From NCBI GenBank assembly GCA_964365905.1, contig CAYIRQ010000048.1, positions 1 through 10,677 on the forward strand: a stretch of DNA of 10,677 nt, given 5' to 3'. How positions within the stretch are numbered: position 1 is the first letter of the stretch; each line of letters begins with the position of its first letter. Source of the stretch: CAYIRQ01 sp964365905. Its GTDB lineage: Bacteria > Patescibacteriota > Gracilibacteria > Peribacterales > Peribacteraceae. The notes under the pieces were generated by a model, which saw nothing but the letters and a program-made list of their open reading frames with translations, made no database searches and had not been told where the DNA came from. Position numbers and translations under genes: made by a program. Shown in pieces: positions 1 through 7,400 of the stretch.

Positions 1-748
1 TAGCTGCCACATCATGCGTCCGGATAATGCTCGCGCCATGGGCGAGCGCGATCTTCGTCGCGCGGAGGGTTCCCGGCAAGCGTTCCGATGGCAGCTGCTT
101 CGGATGTTCCGCCGTGAAGGATTTCCGCGAAGGACTCACGAGGATGGGGCAGCCGAGGTCAGAGAGTTCCTCGAGGCGTTCCAGAATTTCCCAGGAATAT
201 CTGGGATCGCTCGAGATGAAGTGACCGAGGCCGGGATCGAGGATCAGTTGCTCTTTGCGAACCCCGGCTTTCAGAGCTGCCGCAAGGCGCTCCTCGAAAA
301 ATTGATGAATCGTTTGGATGACGTCGTCGTAGTGAACTTCTTTCGTCGTTGTTCTCGCTGTCGGATCCTTCGCGTGCATCATGACGTAGCGGCAGCCCGT
401 TTTTGCAATGAGTGGGAACATGGCCGAATCTCCCCTTCCCGCTGTCACATCGTTCACAATCATTGCACCAGCCTCGAGCGCCTGTCTCGCAACTTCCATC
501 TTGTAAGTATCTACGCTGAGTCTGACACCTGACACCTGACACCTGACACCTTTTATCACCGGTATCACCCTCCTCACCTCCTCCTCGACACTTATTTCCC
601 CCGATCCAGGTCCCGTCGATTCCCCACCGATATCGATGATATCCGCGCCTTCTTCAATCATTTCTAGTGCGTGTTCGACAGCTTTCTCTGCTTCAGAGAA
701 TTCTCCTCCATCGTAAAAAGAGTCGGGAGTGATGTTAAGAATACCCAT
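1..748 (-). CDS. folP: Dihydropteroate synthase (C-terminus cut by window edge)
   Basis: Catalyses condensation of 6-hydroxymethyl-dihydropterin pyrophosphate with p-aminobenzoate to dihydropteroate in cytoplasmic folate synthesis. 249 residues are visible with no stop; the family is usually 265-285 long, so only the tail is missing. Family motifs in order: MGILNITPDSFYDGG at residues 1-15, DIGGEST at 39-45, SVDTYK at 78-83, NDVTAG at 99-104, LDPGLG at 170-175, SPSRKSF at 205-211 and IIRTHDV at 241-247. The usual Arg in ESTRPG is Gly here (GGESTGPG). I chose ATG at 748; a GTG at 766 in the same frame would add six residues (stop TAA at 782-784), and neither has a Shine-Dalgarno sequence. It lies 41 bp after the methyltransferase-like gene on the same strand, so is probably the last visible gene of a rel-led operon. 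A heptamer repeat sits just before SVDTYK. Identification is confident from motifs. Confidence 0.95.
   Translation of the reverse strand, partial: MGILNITPDSFYDGGEFSEAEKAVEHALEMIEEGADIIDIGGESTGPGSGEISVEEEVRRVIPVIKGVRCQVSGVRLSVDTYKMEVARQALEAGAMIVNDVTAGRGDSAMFPLIAKTGCRYVMMHAKDPTARTTTKEVHYDDVIQTIHQFFEERLAAALKAGVRKEQLILDPGLGHFISSDPRYSWEILERLEELSDLGCPILVSPSRKSFTAEHPKQLPSERLPGTLRATKIALAHGASIIRTHDVAA
523..550. repeat. Heptamer tandem repeat (TGACACC x4) inside folP
   Basis: Four perfect tandem copies of TGACACC (GGTGTCA on the coding strand). They encode GVRCQVSGVR between VIPVIK and the catalytic-strand motif SVDTYK of dihydropteroate synthase. Typical family members have only a few residues here, so the repeat looks like a loop insertion or expansion that kept the frame. 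It belongs to the heptamer-repeat class found throughout this window. Confidence 0.9.
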
Positions 749-789
749 GATAGAGGCTGCAATCACAAGGGCCAGTATGCCTTAATCTT

Positions 790-1977
790 TCAAGTCGCCA
801 ACGTGGCTGGAGAAGATGTGACGTTCGGTAGACCGGAGGATTGCGCATTGGCACCTTCCGAATCATCTTCGGTATCTGGAAAGCATTTTCGCTCGAATTC
901 TGCGTGTATCACACTGTGCCCATGTTCCGGTTCATCAAGCCATTTCCATGAGCGTGGTACTCTGGTGACTATAGTTGGAACACCCTCACTTTGGAGCTCT
1001 GCAGGAGGATGGGAAAGTTCCCGTGAGAGGTCGTCTAGGGAGAGCTCAGTCAATGCTCCGAAGGGAGGATCTTCATACACCGTGGAGACGTCCGTGAGTG
1101 CGAGGATTTTGACGTCGTTATTATCCTCCAAGATTTTGCGGATGGATCGCACGGCGATGGTGGTGCTGAATCTCGAAAGCAACCTGTGCATGCGCTGAAA
1201 CATCTCCAGTCGGGCGTGTTCCGTTGCCTTGCCAATGCGGGTTTCCCGGGAAGTCACGTCCACGAAGCGATCCCGGAATGCCTGCATGCTATGAGCGAGC
1301 GTCCCTGCGAGCACCATCTGATATGACACGATGTCGAGCGGGAGCGGTTCGCCACTACATGTGAGTTTCCATGTTCGGCTCTTATTCAATCCTCCCTCCA
1401 AAAGATACTCTCTTCTCTGATTCTGTACTTTTTCTATCTCGTTGATGAGGCGACTGTCCAATTCTCCGATTTCCAGCGTCTCAAATTGCTCCGTGTGGCG
1501 ACTGAGCTCCTCCTCGGTGCAGATACCACGCAATTCACCTTCGATAAAATGATGACAAACGGTGCTCAGGCCGTTCGTGATGTCGTACTGGATCGCGTGT
1601 ATTTTGTGAGGTTTCACTCCTGCATGAATAAATGCCCCGCGTGCGTTCTTGACAACTTCTTGCGAGATATCAACGAGAATGATGGTCTCCATCGTATTCA
1701 GAATGGGGACGTCCTCCTCCTCAAAGTCATAGCCAATGGGTTCGAAGCCGGGTCCGATAATGGCGAAATTTCTCCTTGCGGCGGTATTCAACAGAAATTG
1801 GCGCAATCCTCCGCGCATTTTATTGTAATGGGATTCCCATCCGTCTTTGATCGACCATCGTTCCCGCCTGTTCGTCGCATATTCTCCCCTGAGGTACTGT
1901 TTGTATTCCTCCGCTGTCGGATGGATGAGGTTCGCAAGCGGGTCGATCACTTGGTCGATTGGAGCGGGATTGTTCAT
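790..1977 (-). CDS. Putative SAM-dependent methyltransferase-like protein, specific function unknown
   Basis: 395 residues; I do not recognise a specific family. A Rossmann-type pattern is visible: a glycine loop FAIIGPGFEP at 71-80 (like methyltransferase motif I), an acidic strand end IILVDIS at 99-105 (motif II), YDIT at 131-134 (motif III-like), and a hydrophobic strand LDIVSYQMVLAGT at about 214-226 (motif IV/post-motif region). The N-terminal 60 residues, with WSIKDGWESHYNKMRGGLRQ, look like a helical cap, and the last 40 are acidic, Ser/Pro-rich and probably disordered. No signal peptide or membrane segment is seen, so it should be cytoplasmic. It starts 46 bp after the rel stop and ends 41 bp before folP, which suggests cotranscription with both; no Shine-Dalgarno precedes the ATG. 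Substrate cannot be inferred from sequence alone. No short inserted repeats are visible, unlike ileS. Confidence 0.6.
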   Translation of the reverse strand: MNNPAPIDQVIDPLANLIHPTAEEYKQYLRGEYATNRRERWSIKDGWESHYNKMRGGLRQFLLNTAARRNFAIIGPGFEPIGYDFEEEDVPILNTMETIILVDISQEVVKNARGAFIHAGVKPHKIHAIQYDITNGLSTVCHHFIEGELRGICTEEELSRHTEQFETLEIGELDSRLINEIEKVQNQRREYLLEGGLNKSRTWKLTCSGEPLPLDIVSYQMVLAGTLAHSMQAFRDRFVDVTSRETRIGKATEHARLEMFQRMHRLLSRFSTTIAVRSIRKILEDNNDVKILALTDVSTVYEDPPFGALTELSLDDLSRELSHPPAELQSEGVPTIVTRVPRSWKWLDEPEHGHSVIHAEFERKCFPDTEDDSEGANAQSSGLPNVTSSPATLAT

Positions 1978-2023
1978 GATGACGGGAGGGGCCGGACAGA
2001 AAGGGCAGAAGAGTTACACAGTC

Positions 2024-3958
2024 TCACCGCTTCCGCAAGACATTTTTCACGTTTGGAACCTGCAGGAGCGCATCGAAGAGATCGCTGAATTCATCAAAGG
2101 AACCGGTTTCCAGACGAATCTTGTAGAGTGCGTCTTTGGGAGGGATGGCGAAGACGCCAAAGCGCGCAATGTTGATGTTGCGCTCTACGAAGCATTCCGT
2201 GATGTCGTGAATGAGCCCCTGCCTGTCTTCCGCATACACTTCGATATCCATCAGTGTCGCTTCTTTGTTGAGCACCCGTGATCTGGGGAGCAGATGGAGG
2301 AATTTCATGCACTGGATGGTCCAATTCGGCGTTAGCGTCAGCATCCTCTTATATGCGTCGATCACGGTGCTTACGGGAAGCAGGCCTCCCCCCAGCCGGA
2401 CAAGTAGCTCCTCGAAAGTGGACTCTCCGAGAGCAGTGGTCAATTGTTTTTGCATCGTCGGGAGATGAAAGAGGAACCAGAGAGGCAATCGCCGCTTTCT
2501 ACACTCACGCTGAAGAATATTCTTTCCTTCCTCCATCTGTTGCTCACGCGGTGATTGCTGGAGGGATTTCTCTAGGTGTTGCCGTGTTGCAATGGATTTC
2601 ACCTTCTCCACCCACATAGTCTGCTTTCCATTGCCTCTTTGAAGCAACACAAGCTCCACGGTGTCCCCGTCCTGCAGTGTGTGCGATGCCTCACGAAGAT
2701 GACCATTCACGCGAATGCCTGCGAGATATGAGAGATGATCAGGATTGACCGCAAAGACAAAATCCACGCCGGTTGCTCCCTCCGGCAGACTGACGATTTC
2801 CCCCGACGTTGTGAAAATATTGATGCGTTCCGTGAGGATGGAGTCTTTCAAATGTCGCAAATAATGTTCCTCGCCGATAACATCCCCATGCACAGCGCGC
2901 AGAGCTGCATAAAGATCAGTGTCCTTCTTGCCGATCCAGGACGAGATTTTGCGCTGAGCGGCGTACTCATACATGGCTGCAGTCTGGATGCGCAGGCGCA
3001 GTCGATGATGGTGCGAAAGAAAAATGGTTGTGTGCAACGCTCTGTAACCATTCGGTTGCGGAGAACCGATGTAATCTCGAAATGATCCGAGATGCACGGT
3101 ATGGAGGCCATGTATTCTCCCGAGGACCCGGTAGCAGTCCAAAGGAGAGGAGTGTCCCCCTTTGAGGAGAACCAGTGCCGAATCCACGTGTTGCACGTCC
3201 TGCAGACGCTGAAGATTTCCCTGCAGTTTCCGAAAAATCTCATAGTCCGTCATCCTCTGCAATTGTGGCTCGACATTCTCGCCCGTTTCTTCATTGAGCT
3301 GTTGGATGAAGTGCAGTCGCTCCGTATCCACGGTTGCTCTTACTCTTGCGATAGCCTCATGCCACAGGCGATGCTCCTCCGGCATGGCAAGAGGAAAGCA
3401 GGTGTCCTCCAACTGCGTCTTGAGTTCCCAGAGTCCCACGAGACGCGCAAACGGAACGTAGATATCGAGCGTCTCATTTGCGATGCGCTCGCGTTTGTCT
3501 TTCCGCAGAGCATCGATCGTCTCGATGTTGTGCCAGCGGTCAGCAAGCTTGATCAGAATGACACGAAGGTCTTTGCTTGCGATGAGGAGCATTTTCCGGA
3601 GAGATGCCACCTGCCACTCCGATCGTCGTCCCTCATAACGCAGTCTGGAGAGCTTCGTCACGCCGTCCACAAGGGTGGCGATGGTTTTCCCAAACTTCTG
3701 TTCCAGAGTTTCCATCGATGTGTGACCATCTTCCACGACATCGTGCAGGAGAGCGGCAATCAGGGTGTCCTCGTCCGCTTCGAGTCTCGCGAGGTAGCCT
3801 GCAACGGCGAGGGGGTGATGGATGTATGGCTCTCCGGATTCCCGCAACTGCCCGTGATGCCATTTCTCAGCATGGAATAAAGTGGCAGCAATTCTCTCGC
3901 GCTCCGGTGGAGGCAAATACTGAAGCAGCGCGGTGAACTGCTGCATAGCATCTTTCAT
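2024..3958 (-). CDS. Rel/SpoT-family (p)ppGpp protein: intact hydrolase, degenerate synthetase
   Basis: 644 residues with the long RSH layout: HD hydrolase (about 20-170), synthetase-like region (about 230-345), TGS (about 378-440), helical linker, ACT (about 568-644). The hydrolase metal site looks complete: YIHHP (H48), HDVVED (H72, D73, E76, D77), KLADRWHN (D140, N144). In the synthetase region the block SFRDYIGSPQPNGYRALHTT (292-311) is clear, but the RPK-like motif is absent, the usual YD-L-L-A-V-R stretch reads QHVDSAL, and the usual E-V-Q-I-R-T reads RLRIQT (321-326), so both catalytic acidic residues appear lost. Inference: a (p)ppGpp hydrolase that may have lost synthesis, with TGS/ACT kept for ribosome or ligand control. 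First of three minus-strand genes; start ATG 3958 has no Shine-Dalgarno but a TACACT box 9 nt upstream. No inserted short repeats are visible. Confidence 0.9.
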   Translation of the reverse strand: MKDAMQQFTALLQYLPPPERERIAATLFHAEKWHHGQLRESGEPYIHHPLAVAGYLARLEADEDTLIAALLHDVVEDGHTSMETLEQKFGKTIATLVDGVTKLSRLRYEGRRSEWQVASLRKMLLIASKDLRVILIKLADRWHNIETIDALRKDKRERIANETLDIYVPFARLVGLWELKTQLEDTCFPLAMPEEHRLWHEAIARVRATVDTERLHFIQQLNEETGENVEPQLQRMTDYEIFRKLQGNLQRLQDVQHVDSALVLLKGGHSSPLDCYRVLGRIHGLHTVHLGSFRDYIGSPQPNGYRALHTTIFLSHHHRLRLRIQTAAMYEYAAQRKISSWIGKKDTDLYAALRAVHGDVIGEEHYLRHLKDSILTERINIFTTSGEIVSLPEGATGVDFVFAVNPDHLSYLAGIRVNGHLREASHTLQDGDTVELVLLQRGNGKQTMWVEKVKSIATRQHLEKSLQQSPREQQMEEGKNILQRECRKRRLPLWFLFHLPTMQKQLTTALGESTFEELLVRLGGGLLPVSTVIDAYKRMLTLTPNWTIQCMKFLHLLPRSRVLNKEATLMDIEVYAEDRQGLIHDITECFVERNINIARFGVFAIPPKDALYKIRLETGSFDEFSDLFDALLQVPNVKNVLRKR

Positions 3959-3967
3959 TGAAAAGCA

Positions 3968-3973
3968 AGTGTA
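3968..3973 (-). promoter_or_regulatory. Putative -10 box of the rel operon (near-leaderless)
   Basis: Coding-strand TACACT with 9 nt between it and the rel ATG. A transcript starting the usual 6-7 nt after a -10 box would begin 2-3 nt before the ATG. No convincing TTGACA-type -35 is seen. The same hexamer precedes ileS. Confidence 0.45.
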
Positions 3974-4054
3974 CCATACTTGCCATTCTTGGAGTTACCG
4001 AACTTGCGAGTGAAGAGTGAACAAGAAATCACTGAGATGCTCCGATGGAGTGGG

Positions 4055-4333
4055 CTATTGTTGAGCCCGTAGTACAGGAGCGTGTCCGTTGTTAGTTCCA
4101 AATCTTGAAAGTAATGCTTTTGCTGTTTCCACAGTCGCAGCCATCCCATTCACCAGCATGAAGTTTGCAATTTTCTTTATAAGCGCTTCTTCAGTTTCAG
4201 CATGCGGGTCAAGGGCTTCATAAGGGAGTCCCGCTCTGCAGGTCTCGGCAACTGCTTGGGTTGCGAGAGGCATGTAGTCTTCAACTGATTCTACTCTATT
4301 GCTGTTGCCAGTGGGGGCTTCATTGAGTGACAT
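4055..4333 (-). CDS. Small hypothetical protein
   Basis: 92 residues from ATG 4333, beginning MSLNEAPTGNSN; a GTG three codons earlier (4342) is an alternative but abuts the putative -10 box. I do not recognise it. The first 20 residues are polar and probably disordered; the rest is predicted mainly helical (acidic stretch LDPHAETEEALIKKIANFMLV, then ATVETAKALLSRFG). No signal peptide, membrane segment or Cys/His cluster is seen. It may be a small cytoplasmic helical protein. It is transcribed divergently from ileS with 73 bp between the two starts and is 96 bp upstream of rel on the same strand, with rel having its own candidate promoter. Support for it being real is the consistent upstream TATTAA box and good codon composition; there is no homology evidence. 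Confidence 0.55.
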   Translation of the reverse strand: MSLNEAPTGNSNRVESVEDYMPLATQAVAETCRAGLPYEALDPHAETEEALIKKIANFMLVNGMAATVETAKALLSRFGTNNGHAPVLRAQQ

Positions 4334-4342
4334 GTTGACCAC

Positions 4343-4348
4343 TTAATA
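4343..4348 (-). promoter_or_regulatory. Putative -10 box of the small hypothetical gene
   Basis: Coding-strand TATTAA located 9 nt before ATG 4333, the same spacing as the box before rel. It lies in the 73-bp divergent intergenic region shared with ileS. No Shine-Dalgarno lies between it and the start. Confidence 0.4.
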
Positions 4349-4393
4349 CCTGAGTTTTATCACTTCCATCAATAATAATCCAGAGGTTTCTTG

Positions 4394-4399
4394 TACACT
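4394..4399 (+). promoter_or_regulatory. Putative -10 box of ileS (leaderless)
   Basis: TACACT followed by exactly 7 nt (TTCTTCG) and then the ileS ATG. Initiation at the usual distance would place the transcript start at or next to the A of the ATG. No T-box leader, Shine-Dalgarno or clear -35 is present in the 73-bp gap. Confidence 0.5.
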
Positions 4400-4406
4400 T
4401 TCTTCG

Positions 4407-7400
4407 ATGTTCGACCCCGTTGATCCAAGGCAGTCATTTCCCGGGCTGGAGAGGGGCATCCTTGAGTATTGGAGGTATGAGGATACGTTCAAGCGGAGTA
4501 TCCGTTTAAGGACAAAGGACAGGGGACAAGGGACTAAGGAACACCCCAATTCCCAATTCTTCCCACAGGGACCTTCGGCAATTCCCAATTCCTATTCCTT
4601 CTACGATGGCCCCCCCTTCGCAACCGGCCTCCCACACTACGGGCACCTGCTTGCAGGGACGATCAAAGACGTGATCCCGCGGTATCAGACGATGCGGGGA
4701 AAGAGAGTGGAGCGCCGGTTCGGGTGGGATTGTCACGGACTCCCAATCGAAAATCTCGTCGAGAAAGAGCATGGTATTAAAAGTAAAAAGGAGATCGATG
4801 CGAAAGGGGTGAAATGGTTTAACGATTTATGCAGAGGATCGGTCCTCCGATATACAGAGGAGTGGCGAAAGACCGTCGAGCGTACGGGGCGCTGGGTCGA
4901 TATGGACTGGGATTACCGGACGATGGATCCCGATTACATGGAGAGCATCTGGTGGGTGTTTCAGCAGCTGCATGAGAAGGGACTCATTTACGAAGGGCAC
5001 AAACCGATGCATATTTGTCCGCGGTGCGCGACCCCCTTGAGTAATTTCGAAGTCAGTTCAAGTTATGCCGATCGTACCGATCAATCCGTCATCGCGACAT
5101 TTCCACTGAAGGATAATCCGAGCACAGTACTCCTCGCGTGGACGACGACACCGTGGTCTCTTCCCGGGAACTTTTGGTTGGCAGTCGGACCGAATATTGC
5201 ATATGCAAAGGTTCGCAGTGCTTCGTCTACGTCCCTCGACGCGGCTCGGGACTCCGCTCCCACCTTCGCCAAGGCTACGGTGGGCAGGCAGCATGACAAA
5301 GTCACCTATGTTCTCGCAGAGAAACTCGTAGAAAAAGTATTTCAAGGAAAAGAGTACGAAATCCTCGGCTCCCTCAAAGCTTCAGATCTCCTCGGGAAGC
5401 GCTACAGCCCGCTTTTTCCGTACTTCGTAGAGACCGTCATCCCGAGCACTGCAAAGGCCGAGAAGCCCGAGACATACGGGGACCGCGTCTTTAAGGTCGT
5501 GATGAATGAAAAAGTGGAGGTGAGTGATGAAGAGGGGACCGGAATCGTCCACCTTACGTCGAGTACGGGTGAAGACAGTAATGCGGTTGCGACTGCAGAA
5601 GGGGTTGATGTGCTGCCCCACATCCGCATCGATGGCAGTTTCATCGAGGCAGTCACGGACTTCGTCGGACTCAATGCAAAACCGGAGGGCAAAGATCCGA
5701 TGGCAACTGATAAGAGAATCATTGAATATCTGAAGAAAGCAGGACGTTGCTTCTCTTCGTATACGATTACCCACAGCTACCCGCACTGCTGGCGGTGTGA
5801 AACGCCACTGCTTCCGTACACGACGAGTTCCTGGTTCGTCGCCGTCGAAAAAATCAAGGAACAGCTACTCAAGGCGAACAGTGAGACATACTGGGTGCCG
5901 GAGCACCTTCGGGACGGAAGATTCGGAAAGTGGCTTGCAGGAGCGCGAGATTGGGCGATCAGTCGGAACAGGTATTGGGGAACACCGCTCCCCATCTGGC
6001 GGAGCCAGAATGGGGAGAAATCCGAAATCCGAAATCCGAAATCCGAAAACATTGTGGTCATTGGCAGTCGGGATGAACTGATGGAGAGAGTGCCGGGGAG
6101 AATCACAAAGGTGACCGTGCTCCGGCATGGGCAGAGCACCGGGAATATCGATCAGATTTATCAGGGAGCGGAGCCGGGGACGGATCTCACGGAGGAGGGG
6201 AGAGCGCAAGCGGAGGAAACTGCGGGGTCGTTAGCCGGCGGTTTAAACCGCCGGCTAACCGTGAGGGCCATCTACACATCCCCACTCTCACGCACGCAGC
6301 AAACTGCCGGCATTCTTGCAAAGAAACTCGGTGCAAAGGTCAGCACGGACGATCGTCTCCGCGAGGTGGGCTTTGGAACGTATGAGGGGAAGCACGTGGA
6401 TTTCTCGGATCTTGCGTACGTGAAGGCGCGACGCGAACACAAATTCGCCTCCGGTCGTCCGGAAAGCATCTATCATCTCGCTGGGATGGAAACATGGGAG
6501 AACGTCGGTGAACGCATCAATGAGTTTCTCCGCGAGACGCTCCCGAAGCACAAAGGAGAGCACATCGTCATCGTCACGCATGCGGATCCTCTTCAGAACA
6601 TTCGCCACTTCTTCACGGAAGAGGATCCTTTCAAGCTCAGTCACCAACCGTATCCTGCGTTCGCGAAACCGTACACGTTTTACTTTGATCACGAGACGGG
6701 CCATCAGCTCGATCTGCATAAGGAGACAGTCGATACGATCAGCTGGGGTTCGGATTCGGGTTCGGGTTCGGACAAGAGAGCGTTCAAACGAATTCCCGAA
6801 GTACTCGATTGCTGGTTTGAGAGCGGATCGATGCCGTATGCGCAAAACCATTTTCCCTTCGAAGGGGAAAATGGTTTTGGACAATTAACAATTAACAATT
6901 CACAGTTAGCCACGGAGTCAATTGTCAAATGTCAACTGTCAACTGTCGGAACCCCTTCGGGGTTCCCCGCTGACTTTATTGCAGAAGGCTTGGACCAAAC
7001 CCGCGGCTGGTTCTACACGCTCATGGTGCTTTCCACTGCGCTCTTCGGAAAGCCCGCATTCAAAAACTGCATCGTGAATGGGATCGTGCTTGCGCCGGAC
7101 GGGAAGAAAATGAGCAAGCGCCTCAAGAACTATCCGGAGCCGGATAGCGTCATGGAAAAATATGGGGCCGATGCGATGCGTTTCACGCTCATGGCATCCC
7201 CAGCCGTGCGCGGGGAGGATCTGCGCTTCAGTGAGCGGGCCGTCGAAGAAACACTCCGCCGCGTGCTTCTCCCCCTCTGGAATGCCTACTGCTTCTTCGT
7301 GACCTATGCGAATGCGGCGGGATGGTCTCTCGATACGCCCCGCGTGCGCGGGGCTACTCCAGCCTTCGCCAAGGCTTCGGCCGGCAGGCGGGATGACACA

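Noticed and set aside
14..532. Plus-strand open frame over folP
   Set aside because: It is antisense to a clear dihydropteroate synthase, and the translation is low-complexity and Arg-rich.
3092..3880. 262-codon plus-strand open frame opposite rel
   Set aside because: It is a shadow of the Rel hydrolase and synthetase coding sequence, with no domain features.
4052..4068. GGGCT/AGCCC inverted repeat at the stop of the small hypothetical gene
   Set aside because: It is only a 5-bp stem and no T tract follows; such a stem is expected by chance.
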